Source: Kitasatospora sp. MAA19
GTDB taxonomy: Bacteria; Actinomycetota; Actinomycetes; Streptomycetales; Streptomycetaceae
Reading direction: 5' to 3'
Length of the DNA: 64,000 nucleotides
Assembly (NCBI RefSeq): GCF_029894125.1
Contig: NZ_JARXYZ010000014.1
Location: 162,285-226,284 of the forward strand
Both the position numbers and the translations under genes were made by a program. Shown here piece by piece: positions 32,875-41,559 of the stretch. A model generated the notes under the pieces. That model ran no database searches, was not told where the DNA came from, and was given only the letters and a program-made list of their open reading frames with translations. Numbering within the stretch: position 1 is the stretch's first letter; each line of letters starts with the position of its first letter.

Positions 32875-33276
32875 ATGATCGATTCGACGACGCGGGTCAG
32901 GATCGCCCGCCCCTCGCACGACCTCGCGGCGGCCGAGCGCTTCTACGTCGGCGGCCTCGGCCTGGACGTGCTCTGGCGCACCACCGAGCGGGTGTCCGGC
33001 GAGCACGACCTGCTCATGGTCGGCCCGCCCGGCGGCGCCTGGCACTTCGAGCTCACCCACGACCCGGAGAAGCCGCTGAAGCCCACCCCGACGGTCGACG
33101 ACCTGTTCGTCGTCTACCTCGGCGCGCCCGTGGACGAGGCCTTGGTCGCCCGCCTGGAGGCCGCAGGCGGCACCCGGGTCCGGGCCCACAACCCGTACTG
33201 GGAGGAGTTCGGCGTGACGATATCCGACCCGGACGGCTACCGGCTGGTGCTCTGCTCCCGTGGCTGGGGGGCCTGA
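32875..33276 (+). CDS. VOC (glyoxalase/bleomycin-resistance fold) protein
   Basis: A 133-residue single VOC domain with the paired beta-alpha-beta-beta-beta pattern (RPSHDLAAAERFYVGGLGLD at the start; SDPDGYRLVLCSRG at the end). VOC proteins include lyases, dioxygenases and antibiotic-binding proteins; the substrate is unknown. The last 40 nt overlap the end of the convergent gene. Confidence 0.85.
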   Translation: MIDSTTRVRIARPSHDLAAAERFYVGGLGLDVLWRTTERVSGEHDLLMVGPPGGAWHFELTHDPEKPLKPTPTVDDLFVVYLGAPVDEALVARLEAAGGTRVRAHNPYWEEFGVTISDPDGYRLVLCSRGWGA

Positions 33277-33608
33277 GCGCTCTCCCGCTCCCGGTCGGGC
33301 CCGGCCGTCCCGCCGCCGCCGCGCAGCACCGCCACGCCCCGGTCCAGGTCCACGCCGAAGTGTGGCGGCGCCCCGGCCTGCGCGTCGTCCCGCAGCGTCA
33401 ACTGCTCCCGGCGCTGCTCGATCTGCACCTGCTTGCCCGGGCTGAACAGTGCGTGCAGCTCCTCCAGGCCGCCGCCCAGGCCCACCCCGGTGGACCCGCC
33501 GTCCGGCCGCCGACGCCCCGACGACTCGCCCTGGATCTGCCACACCGCCAGCAGCACCAGCCCGAGCACTGCCGCCACCGCCGACGCCACCCCCACGATC
33601 ACTCCCAT
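33237..33608 (-). CDS. Small membrane-anchored protein, DUF6191-like
   Basis: A 123-residue protein with one N-terminal membrane helix (MGVIVGVASAVAAVLGLVLL) followed by a cytoplasmic part containing LEELHALFSPGKQVQIEQRR and VDLDRGVAVL. These resemble a conserved streptomycete family that I recall as DUF6191; the assignment is from memory. The function is unknown. Its 3' end overlaps the convergent VOC gene by 40 nt. Confidence 0.65.
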   Translation of the reverse strand: MGVIVGVASAVAAVLGLVLLAVWQIQGESSGRRRPDGGSTGVGLGGGLEELHALFSPGKQVQIEQRREQLTLRDDAQAGAPPHFGVDLDRGVAVLRGGGGTAGPDRERESAQAPQPREQSTSR

Positions 33609-33713
33609 GCACACCCAACGCCGCGGGGCCGTGGCGGCGTTCCCGGAAAATGCCGCGCCGAAGGCGGCGTGCACCCGTTACCCTGCCGCGCGGACCGAAG
33701 GAGAACCCTCACC

Positions 33714-34472
33714 ATGACCGTGCGCGGAACCACCGTGGACATCCCGACGGCGGACGGCATCGCCGACGCCTACCTCACCCACCCCGACGACGGACGGGCA
33801 CACCCCGGTGTCCTCCTCTACATGGACGCCTTCGGGGTCCGGCCCCACCTGCAGGAGAAGGCCGACCGGCTCGCCCAGGCCGGGTACACCGTGCTGCTCC
33901 CCAACGCCTACTACCGGCACGGCCGCGCGCCGGTCGTGGAGCTGCCGCAGCTCATCGACCCGGACAACGACCCGACGATCTTCGATCGGCTGGTCCCGCT
34001 GCTCACCACCCTCACCCCCGAGGTGACCACCCGCGACGCGGACGCCTACCTGCGCTGGCTCGCCGAGTCCCCGCTGGTCGAGAACGGCCCGGTCGGTCTC
34101 ACCGGCTACTGCCGCGGCGCCCTGCTCGCCCTGCGGACGGCCGCCAGTCACCCGGACCGGGTCGCGGCCGTGGCCGGCTTCCACGGCGGCAACCTCGCCA
34201 CCGAGGCGCCGGACAGCCCGCACCTGGGGGCCGGCCGGATCACCGCCGAGCTGTACTTCGGCCACGCCGACCAGGACCCGTCCCTGCCTCCCGAGCAGAT
34301 CGACCGGCTCGCCGAGGCCCTCACCGCCGCCGGAGTCCGCCACCGGGCGGAGGTCTACCCGGGTGCCACGCACGGCTACACCCAGGCCGACACCACCCGC
34401 TACGTCGCGGCCGCCGACGAGCGGCACTGGGAGGCGCTGCTCGACCTGTTCAAGCGGACCCTGCCGGCCTGA
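33714..34472 (+). CDS. Dienelactone hydrolase family protein
   Basis: A 252-residue alpha/beta hydrolase in which the nucleophile is cysteine: GYCRGA with C133, as in dienelactone hydrolase. The triad is probably completed by Asp186 or Asp188 (FGHADQDPS) and His220 (GATHGYT). The ATG has GAAGGAGAA 8-9 nt upstream. Natural substrates vary (dienelactones, carboxymethylenebutenolides), and no aromatic catabolic operon is nearby, so the reaction is undetermined. Confidence 0.88.
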   Translation: MTVRGTTVDIPTADGIADAYLTHPDDGRAHPGVLLYMDAFGVRPHLQEKADRLAQAGYTVLLPNAYYRHGRAPVVELPQLIDPDNDPTIFDRLVPLLTTLTPEVTTRDADAYLRWLAESPLVENGPVGLTGYCRGALLALRTAASHPDRVAAVAGFHGGNLATEAPDSPHLGAGRITAELYFGHADQDPSLPPEQIDRLAEALTAAGVRHRAEVYPGATHGYTQADTTRYVAAADERHWEALLDLFKRTLPA

Positions 34473-34473
34473 G

Positions 34474-34527
34474 CCGGTCGGGGGCCGGTCGGGGGCCGGT
34501 CGGGACCGGTCGGGGCCGGTCGGGGGG
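34474..34527. repeat. Five imperfect copies of CCGGTCGGG
   Basis: Units of 10-11 nt (CCGGTCGGGG and variants) directly follow the dienelactone hydrolase stop codon. They could form slipped structures or a weak terminator. Confidence 0.8.
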
Positions 34528-34852
34528 CATACTCGGTCGACCTGGGGTGGGGGAGGCGCATACGGACGGAGCGTAGGGAGTCCGATCCGGGCCCGGGGCG
34601 GCAGAGTTGGCGGGACGGTCGACAGCGCCTGCTCTTCGCCCTTCGGCTACGTGACGGACACGAAGTATTCGGATTGCCGTGTCGCCGGGCGGCCAGGGTC
34701 TGGTGCCTGACGGCGAGTCCGGGCCGGTCGACGACCTGCCCGCCAGGGCGTCGGGGAGACGCCCAGGACTCGTAGCGGCGGTGAGTGTGGACCCGCGTCA
34801 CCCGGCGCCGCAGGCCGGGACCACGCGGGCGGATCCAAGGGGGGAATCGAAC
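34528..34852. other. Intergenic region without a recognisable gene
   Basis: About 325 nt between the dienelactone hydrolase and the next hydrolase. I see no convincing coding frame, tRNA or riboswitch. It ends in a purine-rich ribosome site (AAGGGGGGAA) for the following gene. Confidence 0.6.
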
Positions 34853-35794
34853 ATGCAGACCAAGCAGTACGTGCAGGAACTACGGGGTGCCCGGGGTGCC
34901 CGGGGCGCACGGGGCATGCGGGAGGTGCGGGACGCCATCGCGCAGGCGCTGGCCGAGCACGTCCCAGACGGCGTTCGGCAGGGCGAACTCGACCGTGGTG
35001 GACGGGTGTTGCGCTGGGTGGAGGCGGGGCACGGCGGCCCGCCGGTGGTCCTGGTCGCGGGCAACGGCACCTCGTCGCTGACCTGGGCGCCGGTACTGCC
35101 CGAACTGGCCGCGCACGGCCGGATCGTGGCGTACGACCGGGCCGGGCTCGGCGCCAGCGACCCCGACGGCGCCACCGGCCCGTCGCTGGAGTCCCCGATC
35201 GGGGACCTGGCCGCCCTGGTGGAGCACCTCGACGCCGGACCGGCCGTCCTGGTCGGGCACAGCTGGGGCGGCCAGCTGGCCCAGTTCCTCGCCTGGAAGC
35301 GGCCGGAACTGGTGGCCGGCCTGGTCCTGGTGGATCCGGCGCACGAGGAGTTCCAGCCACCGGCCATCCGCGTCGCCGAGGCCGTCCTGTTGCGGTTGTG
35401 GCAGGTCCGGGCGGCAGTGGCACCCGCCGCACGTGATGCCGGGGGACTCCTCGCGAGGGCAGAGGCGGCCGTCGGCGCCCACCGCCACCAGCGGCGGACC
35501 GTCCTCGACGAGAACCGGCTGTCGACCCTCGCGGTCTCCGAGATCCGGCGGCGGCGCCGCGGCGCGCGGCTGCCCGAGGTGCCGGTGACGGTGCTGAGCG
35601 CGACCGACGGGCTGCCCGGAGCGATGCGCGCCCGCTGGACCGTCCTGCAGTCGCGCATCGCCGCCGGGGCCGTCAGGGGTTCGCACATCGTGGTGCACGG
35701 CGCCGGCCACGCCATCCACGCCGACCAGCCGGGGGCCGTCGCCGCCGCCGTCCTGGAGGTCGTCGAGCACGCCCGGCAGGCCCGGGAGGCCTGA
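34853..35794 (+). CDS. Alpha/beta hydrolase
   Basis: A 313-residue serine hydrolase. The oxyanion region is LVAGNGTSSLTWAPVL, the nucleophile elbow is GHSWGG with S137, and the acid/His region ends HGAGHAIHADQPGAV. A small RGARGARGARGM repeat near the N terminus derives from a 9-nt DNA repeat. The ribosome site AAGGGGGGAA precedes the ATG. Substrate unknown. Confidence 0.87.
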   Translation: MQTKQYVQELRGARGARGARGMREVRDAIAQALAEHVPDGVRQGELDRGGRVLRWVEAGHGGPPVVLVAGNGTSSLTWAPVLPELAAHGRIVAYDRAGLGASDPDGATGPSLESPIGDLAALVEHLDAGPAVLVGHSWGGQLAQFLAWKRPELVAGLVLVDPAHEEFQPPAIRVAEAVLLRLWQVRAAVAPAARDAGGLLARAEAAVGAHRHQRRTVLDENRLSTLAVSEIRRRRRGARLPEVPVTVLSATDGLPGAMRARWTVLQSRIAAGAVRGSHIVVHGAGHAIHADQPGAVAAAVLEVVEHARQAREA

Positions 35795-35888
35795 CCGCAC
35801 GGGCACCCAACCCCTGGCCGGACAGCGCCTGCTGAGCCGTCGGCCCCCTCTGGCACACTGGGGGCCGAACGGCCCGCTGGGGAGGGTC

Positions 35889-38060
35889 ATGACACATGGG
35901 GGCGGGAGTATGGGGGGTCCGGGTGCCGTGCTCGGCGGGCGGTACACGCTGGTCGAGCGGATCGGCGGCGGGGGGATGGGCATCGTCTGGCGCGCGGACG
36001 ACGCGGTGCTGGCGCGATCGGTCGCCGTCAAGATCCTGCACTCGGCGCTGTTCGAGGACGACACCTTCATCCAGCGCTTCCGGCGGGAGGCCCAACTGGT
36101 CGCCGCGATCGACCACCCCGCCGTCGTGGACGTCCACGACTACGGCGAGAGCGGCGGCAGCGGCGACGCCGGCGAAGGGGACGCGAGCGACAAGGGCGGC
36201 GAGGCCGGCGGCGACGCCGGGGAGCGCTGCGCCTACATCGTCATGGAGCTGGTCGACGGCCGGCCGCTGGACCGGGTCCTCGCCGCGGAGGGGCCGATGC
36301 CCCCCGAGCGCGCCCTCGACCTGGTCGCCGCCGCCCTGGACGGCCTGCACGCCGCGCACCGGCGGGAGATCGTGCACCGGGACCTCAAACCGTCCAACCT
36401 GATGGTGCGTTCCGACGGCCGGATGGTCATCACCGACTTCGGCATCGCCCGGGCGATCGCCAGTACCAAGATCACCGCCTCGCACGCGATCGTCGGCACC
36501 GCGCTCTACATGGCCCCCGAGCAGGCCGAGGGCGCGGGCACCGGACCGGCCTCGGACCTCTACTCGATCGGCGTGGTCTGCTACGAACTGCTCACCGGGA
36601 CGCCGCCGTTCGTCGGCGAGGGAGTGTTGGAGGTCGCGCTCAAGCACGTCCGCCAGCCGGTGCCGGAGCTGCCGGGGACGTTCCCGGCGGCGGTCCGCGA
36701 GCTGGTCGCGAAGGCGCTGGCCAAGAAGCCCGAGGACCGGTACGCCGACGCCGCCGAGATGGCGGCCGCGGCCCGGGCGGCGATCGGCTCGGCGGGTGCG
36801 GCGGGCGTGGCCGGCACACCGGCCGACAGCGGGACGGTCGACCTCAGGGCGGGGGCCGGGGGAGCGCCCGGCGGAGCGGCGGTGGCAGGCGGGGCGGCGG
36901 GTGGCGGAGCCGGGAGCGCCGGGGAGGAGAAGCCGGGTGCGCCGGTGCCGGTCGCGGACGCGGCCGTCCGGCCCGGGCCGGACGAGGTCGCGAAGGTGGA
37001 GCCGCAGGCGGCGACCGAGCCGGGCAAGCGCCGATCGCGGCGCACGCTGCTGGTACCGGTGATCGTCCCCCTGGTCATCTCGATGGGGACGGCGACCGTC
37101 CTGCTCGTGGACCGGACGCCCGACCACTCGGACGCGTCCGTGCCGCCCGCCGCCCAGACGACCGTCGTCGTGACGGCCCCGGCGGCCCCGGGCACCCCGT
37201 CGGCCTCGGCCACGACGCCGCCCGCCACGCCCGTACCGACCGACACCCCGGCCGCCACCCAGTTCCCGGCCGCCGACCAGCAGACGGGCGCCCCGAACCA
37301 GCCGGGCGCACCCGCACCGGGCACCGTCCCGGGATCCGCGCAGGGCGGCAACGGCGCCTCGGCGGGCCGGGGTTCGGGCACCGGCACTGGCACCGGTGCC
37401 GGCGCGGGCGCGGCGGCCGGGGGCAACGCGGCGGGCGGCGGGTCCGCAGGCGGGGCCTCCGGCGGTCAGGCCAACCCGCCCGGCACCGGCACCGGTGCCG
37501 GAGCCGGCGGCACGGCCAACCAGCCCGCCAACTCCAACCCGCAGCCCCCGGCCCAGAACGCGGCCGGTGGCTCCCCGGCCGGGGGCGGCTCCCCGTCCGG
37601 CGGCGGATCGCCCTCGGGCGGCGGCAACCCGCCGGCCCCGCAGACCCCCGCCCGGCCCCCGTCCTGCGGCGGCAGCTCCTGGAGCACCATCGTCAGCGTC
37701 AAGGACGGTCACCCCATCGGGATGGCCCACGACGACCTGAGCGGCGACAACCCGATCGTGGTGGGCGGCGCGTCCCAGTACGGCTGGGTGCGGGCGACCA
37801 ACCCCGGCTCCTGGATCCTGTTCAACGCCTGCAACAGCGGCGGTCCGCAGCTCGTCCAGACCATGGACGGCAAGGTCACCCTGAGCGGCGGTTTCAGCTT
37901 CCTGACGAACTGGACGGTGCGCAACGGCTCGGCCCAGGGCTCCTATACCCTGGCCGACTACCAGAACCAGAGCTGCATGACCGACAACGGCGTGGGGAAC
38001 GCGGTCACCATGGTCACCTGCACCCCCGGCAACGCGGCCCAGGAATGGCGGTTCCAGTGA
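35889..38060 (+). CDS. Membrane Ser/Thr protein kinase with extracellular lectin-like domain
   Basis: A 723-residue PknB-type kinase. The cytoplasmic kinase domain (about residues 16-290) has the Gly loop (RIGGGGMGIVWRA), VAVKIL lysine, HRDLKPSNLM catalytic loop and DFGIA; a Gly/Asp-rich insert (about residues 95-115) interrupts it before the hinge. A disordered linker, one membrane helix (LLVPVIVPLVISMGTATVLL), a long Pro/Gly/Thr-rich stalk and a C-terminal domain of about 130 residues follow. The end (NQSCMTDNGVG ... TCTPGNAAQEWRFQ) resembles a ricin-type beta-trefoil repeat. It likely couples a cell-wall or glycan signal to phosphorylation. The stop overlaps the next gene. Confidence 0.88.
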   Translation: MTHGGGSMGGPGAVLGGRYTLVERIGGGGMGIVWRADDAVLARSVAVKILHSALFEDDTFIQRFRREAQLVAAIDHPAVVDVHDYGESGGSGDAGEGDASDKGGEAGGDAGERCAYIVMELVDGRPLDRVLAAEGPMPPERALDLVAAALDGLHAAHRREIVHRDLKPSNLMVRSDGRMVITDFGIARAIASTKITASHAIVGTALYMAPEQAEGAGTGPASDLYSIGVVCYELLTGTPPFVGEGVLEVALKHVRQPVPELPGTFPAAVRELVAKALAKKPEDRYADAAEMAAAARAAIGSAGAAGVAGTPADSGTVDLRAGAGGAPGGAAVAGGAAGGGAGSAGEEKPGAPVPVADAAVRPGPDEVAKVEPQAATEPGKRRSRRTLLVPVIVPLVISMGTATVLLVDRTPDHSDASVPPAAQTTVVVTAPAAPGTPSASATTPPATPVPTDTPAATQFPAADQQTGAPNQPGAPAPGTVPGSAQGGNGASAGRGSGTGTGTGAGAGAAAGGNAAGGGSAGGASGGQANPPGTGTGAGAGGTANQPANSNPQPPAQNAAGGSPAGGGSPSGGGSPSGGGNPPAPQTPARPPSCGGSSWSTIVSVKDGHPIGMAHDDLSGDNPIVVGGASQYGWVRATNPGSWILFNACNSGGPQLVQTMDGKVTLSGGFSFLTNWTVRNGSAQGSYTLADYQNQSCMTDNGVGNAVTMVTCTPGNAAQEWRFQ

Positions 38061-38344
38061 CGGGCGACGCCGTTGTCCTCTACTGGCGCCCGCTGTGCAC
38101 CTACTGCATGAACCTGCGCCTGGGGCTGCTCTTCACCCGCCTGCGCTACAGCCGGCGGTTCACCATGGTGAACATCTGGAAGGACCCGGACGCCGCCGCC
38201 TTCGTGCGCTCGGTCGCGGACGGCAACGAGACCGTGCCGACGGTCACCGTGGCCGGTCGCCCGATGGTGAACCCGTCGGTCCGCCAACTGCTGGCGGCCG
38301 TCCGGGAGTACGCGCCGGAAGCCGGCTCGGGGAAGTCACGTTGA
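38057..38344 (+). CDS. Glutaredoxin-like (mycoredoxin-type) protein
   Basis: A 95-residue thioredoxin-fold protein with an N-terminal CTYC redox motif (LYWRPLCTYCMNLRLGLL) and the cis-Pro segment NETVPTVTVAGRPMVNPS. The GTG at 38057 overlaps the kinase stop; an ATG at 38045 is the alternative. Mycoredoxins reduce mycothiol mixed disulphides in actinobacteria. Overlap with the kinase gene suggests a shared transcript. Confidence 0.82.
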   Translation: MTGDAVVLYWRPLCTYCMNLRLGLLFTRLRYSRRFTMVNIWKDPDAAAFVRSVADGNETVPTVTVAGRPMVNPSVRQLLAAVREYAPEAGSGKSR

Positions 38345-38388
38345 CGGGCCCGCGCGGGGCGGACGAACCCCGGCTCCCCCGGGCGGGG

Positions 38389-38778
38389 ATGACGATCAGC
38401 CTCCGGATCCGCAGGGACGTGGTGGTGGTCGACCCCGAGCGCTTCCTGGCCGCGGCCCGCGCGGCGTTTCGGGAGCTCAACCCCGAGGCCACCGAGGAGG
38501 AGACGGCCCGGCACGTCCCGGACACGACCGAGGCCGTCTTCGCTCTGCTGGACCGTTTCGGCGGGCTCGCCCCCGACCTGCCGGACGCGGGGGCCGGCCG
38601 CTGCGGGCCGATCCCCGGGCGCCGCGTACTCGACCGCTCCGACGGGCTGTCCCCGGCGGGGGAGATCCTGCAGGTCGTGCTCGACGAGCCGCAGCCGCTC
38701 CAGGACGTCGCCCTCCTGCTGACCGCCGAGGGCTGGGACCCTTTCGCCCTGGGCTGTGGTCGTGGAGTCAAGGGCTGA
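38389..38778 (+). CDS. Hypothetical protein
   Basis: A 129-residue protein starting MTISLRIRRDVVVVDPERFL, with a helical region (EETARHVPDTTEAVFALLDR) that resembles no family I can name. It follows the glutaredoxin-like gene after 44 nt on the same strand and may be co-transcribed. No signal peptide or membrane segment. Confidence 0.65.
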   Translation: MTISLRIRRDVVVVDPERFLAAARAAFRELNPEATEEETARHVPDTTEAVFALLDRFGGLAPDLPDAGAGRCGPIPGRRVLDRSDGLSPAGEILQVVLDEPQPLQDVALLLTAEGWDPFALGCGRGVKG

Positions 38779-38787
38779 TCGCCGATC

Positions 38788-38822
38788 GCAGGAAGCAGGA
38801 AGCAGGAAGCAGGAAGCAGGAA
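38788..38822. repeat. Five tandem copies of the heptamer GCAGGAA
   Basis: Five exact 7-bp units in the 116-nt gap between the hypothetical gene and the sensor kinase. Unit length and copy number equal those of the CAACTAA array at 20323. Confidence 0.95.
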
Positions 38823-38894
38823 GCACGGCGACCAGGCTGACGCCTGACCCACGCCTCTGGCTTTCGACAGAGCAGTACCTCATCCCCAGGTCGT

Positions 38895-40655
38895 ATGCAG
38901 ACACGCACCACGGCCGCCGACAATTGGCCGATGGCCCCCACCTCCCGAAATCCGTTCACGGCCCCTGGCGAACAGGGCCGGGGGCTGTGGCGCGCGCTCG
39001 CGGAAGTGACCGGCGGCGCGTGGCTGATGCTCCTCACCCAGGAGGTCCTACGGGGCCGGGGCCCGTCCGGAGAGGTCCAGCTCCTCCTCGGTGCCGTCGC
39101 CCTCGCCCTGCTCGCCGTCCGCCGTCGCTTCCCCGTGATCAGCCTGCTGGGCATCTCCGCCGTCCTTGGCCTGCTGCCCGCCGCCGGGTTGCCGGCCGCC
39201 ATGACCGCGTACACCACGGCCAAGCACCTGGTGGTCCCCCGGCGCCGGAGCGCCGTGCTGCTGGCCCCGACCGTTCTGTCGACGCTGGCCTGTGCCGCCT
39301 TCGCCCCGGGCCTCGGGCTCGGCAGCCACCCGTTCGGGTTCGCGCTCGGCGCCGTACTCGCCGCCACCACGCTGGTGGTGCCGGGACTGCTCGGAATGTC
39401 GGGCGGACAGGAGGTGCGGCTGCTGCGGGCGCTCCGGGATCGTGCCGACGCCGCGGAGGCGACCCGCCGGCTCGCGGACAGCGAGTCCAAGATGCATGAG
39501 CGGTCCCGGATCGCCGCCGAGATGCACGACCTGGTCGGCCACCGGCTCAGCCTGATCTCGCTGCACGCGGGCGGCCTGGAGATGGCACTGCAGAAGGAGT
39601 CGCCCGAACTGCGCGACGAGGCGGTCCTGGTGCGCCGGGCCACCGGGGACGCGATGCGCGAGCTGCGTGAAGTGCTCGGCGTCCTGGGCCCGTTGGGGCG
39701 GGACACCGGGACCGACGCCCTGACCGGCAGCACGGGCACCCGATCCGACGTCGAGGCGCTGGCCGAGGAGTCGCGCGGCGGCGGCATACCCGTCGATCTC
39801 ACCTGGGACGGCCCCGACCTGACCGACCGCGCGGCCCAGGTGCGGCGTGCGGTGCACCGGGTGGTGCGCGAGTCGCTGACCAACGTGCACCGGTACGCCG
39901 CCGGAGCCCGTGTCACCGTGGTGGTCACGCACACCGACAGCCGTGTGGAGGTGCTCGTACGCAACGGACTGCCGCCCGTGGCCCCGGAAGCGGCGACCGG
40001 CCTGGGCTCGGGGCGTGGCCTCGTCGGGCTGCGGGAACGGGTGGCACTGCTCGGCGGCACCCTGGAGGCGGGCCCGACGCCGGCCGGTGGTTTCGCGGTG
40101 ACGGCACGGATCCCGGCGCAGCCGGACCCGGGAGCGAGCCTGGCCGCCGTGGGCGCCCCGCCGCGTGAATCGCCGTCCGAGCCGCGCTCCGACGACTCAC
40201 CCGCTGGTGTCCAACGCCGTGTCGTGAGTGCCCTCAGCGGGCTCCTCGGCCTCATCGGCGTGGGCGTGATGATGATGTGCGGCTTCTTCCTGGTCGCCCA
40301 GGGGTTCCCGGACCCCGCCCCCCGCAAACCCGAGCAGCCCCGGATCGGGATGTCCCGCAAGATGGTGGAGGAGGCCCTGTACGGGGACAGCACATCGGCG
40401 CGCGCGGCGGCGACGGGTCGGGAGCCGGCCCATCCGAAGTCCGTGACGAGCTGCATGTACTCGACGTTTCAGTTCGAGGACTCCACGCCGCCGGCCGAGG
40501 GCGCCGGCCCCGGGGACGCCGCTGCCGCGGGCGCCGAGAAGGACCCCGATCACCTCAGGATCACCCGGTTCTGCTTCCGTGGCGATACCTTGGCCACGAT
40601 CGACCGCTTCACCGTACCGGTGGTGTCGCGCACGCCACCGTGGGAGTCCCCATGA
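38895..40655 (+). CDS. Sensor histidine kinase with C-terminal membrane helix and BamE-like domain
   Basis: A 586-residue kinase. Four to five membrane helices lie within residues 40-168, then the HisKA_3 motif AAEMHDLVGHRLSLISLHAG with H211 and an HATPase domain ending SGRGLVGLRERVALLGGTLE (about residue 392). Unusually the chain goes on with a further membrane helix (446-470) and a domain of about 110 residues with two cysteines. Its pattern (RIGMSRKMVEEALYGD, then LRITRFCFRGDTLATID) recalls the SmpA/BamE fold. The extension is in the same frame and the stop overlaps the response regulator start (ATGA), so it belongs to the protein. Confidence 0.87.
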   Translation: MQTRTTAADNWPMAPTSRNPFTAPGEQGRGLWRALAEVTGGAWLMLLTQEVLRGRGPSGEVQLLLGAVALALLAVRRRFPVISLLGISAVLGLLPAAGLPAAMTAYTTAKHLVVPRRRSAVLLAPTVLSTLACAAFAPGLGLGSHPFGFALGAVLAATTLVVPGLLGMSGGQEVRLLRALRDRADAAEATRRLADSESKMHERSRIAAEMHDLVGHRLSLISLHAGGLEMALQKESPELRDEAVLVRRATGDAMRELREVLGVLGPLGRDTGTDALTGSTGTRSDVEALAEESRGGGIPVDLTWDGPDLTDRAAQVRRAVHRVVRESLTNVHRYAAGARVTVVVTHTDSRVEVLVRNGLPPVAPEAATGLGSGRGLVGLRERVALLGGTLEAGPTPAGGFAVTARIPAQPDPGASLAAVGAPPRESPSEPRSDDSPAGVQRRVVSALSGLLGLIGVGVMMMCGFFLVAQGFPDPAPRKPEQPRIGMSRKMVEEALYGDSTSARAAATGREPAHPKSVTSCMYSTFQFEDSTPPAEGAGPGDAAAAGAEKDPDHLRITRFCFRGDTLATIDRFTVPVVSRTPPWESP

Positions 40656-41371
40656 CCGAGTTCCCCGCTTCCGACCACCGCCCGATCCGGGTCCTGCTCG
40701 CCGACGACGAGGAGCTGATCCGGCACGGCGTCCGGCTGATCCTGCGCCATGCCGAGGGCATCGAGGTGGTCGGCGAGGCGACGAACGGTGAGGAGGCCGT
40801 GCGGGTCGCCGCCGAGACCCGTCCCGACGTGGCCCTGATCGACATCCGGATGCCCGTGCTCGACGGGCTCGCCACGATCGAGCGGCTCCTCGCCCTCAGC
40901 CCCCGGCCGCAGGTCGTCATGCTCACCACCTTCGGCGACGAGCAGAACGTCACGCGCGCGCTGCGCTCCGGCGCCACCGGCTTCCTCCTCAAGGACGAGG
41001 GCCCGCACGAGCTGATCAGCGCGGTACGGGCCGCCTCTACGGGCGACGCGGTGCTCTCACCCAAGGTCACCCGCACCGTCATCGAGCGCATGCTCGACGG
41101 CGCTGCCGGTGCCGGCGCGCCGGGACCCGAAGGGGCGTCAGCACCGGCCGCCGAATCCGTCCCCGAACAGCGCCTGGCAGCGCTCACCGGCCGGGAGCGC
41201 GACGTCCTGACCCTGCTGGGCCGGGGCCTGGCCAACGCGGAGATCGGCCGTCATCTGGGCATCGGCGTGGGCACGGTGAAGACCCACGTCAGCGCCGTGC
41301 TGGTGAAGACGGGCACGGACAGCCGGGTCCAGGCGGCGGTCCTCGCCTACCGGACGGGGCTGCTGTCCTGA
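40652..41371 (+). CDS. Response regulator, NarL/FixJ family
   Basis: A 239-residue regulator. The receiver has D18/D19 and phospho-acceptor D64 (ALIDIRMPVLDG); an Ala/Gly/Pro linker leads to a LuxR-type DNA-binding domain (LTGRERDVLTLLGRGLANAE; VKTHVSAVLVKTGTDSR). It overlaps and pairs with the upstream kinase. The ABC ATPase/FtsX permease genes downstream are the likely target, as in BceRS- or LiaRS-like systems. Confidence 0.9.
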   Translation: MTEFPASDHRPIRVLLADDEELIRHGVRLILRHAEGIEVVGEATNGEEAVRVAAETRPDVALIDIRMPVLDGLATIERLLALSPRPQVVMLTTFGDEQNVTRALRSGATGFLLKDEGPHELISAVRAASTGDAVLSPKVTRTVIERMLDGAAGAGAPGPEGASAPAAESVPEQRLAALTGRERDVLTLLGRGLANAEIGRHLGIGVGTVKTHVSAVLVKTGTDSRVQAAVLAYRTGLLS

Positions 41372-41387
41372 GCAGCGACCCCGCACA

Positions 41388-41413
41388 CCGTCTCTGCCGT
41401 AGGACAGAGACGG
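41388..41413 (+). terminator. Hairpin after the response regulator
   Basis: A perfect 9-bp stem (CCGTCTCTG / CAGAGACGG) with an 8-nt loop, 17 nt beyond the stop codon. It could end the two-component transcript. Downstream, TTGACA at 41455-41460 is a -35 candidate for the ABC genes, but no clear -10 partner is seen. Confidence 0.6.
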
Positions 41414-41559
41414 CCGTCCGCCCCGAGGACTACGCGCGACCTCGCGCCGGACCTTTGACAGACGCCTCATTCACGCCCTGAGGCCGACGGTTCGGCAGTA
41501 CGGCACATCGAGGATGAGAGGCAGCCGCACATCCTCCTCCCCGTACTCCCGGAGCTGAC

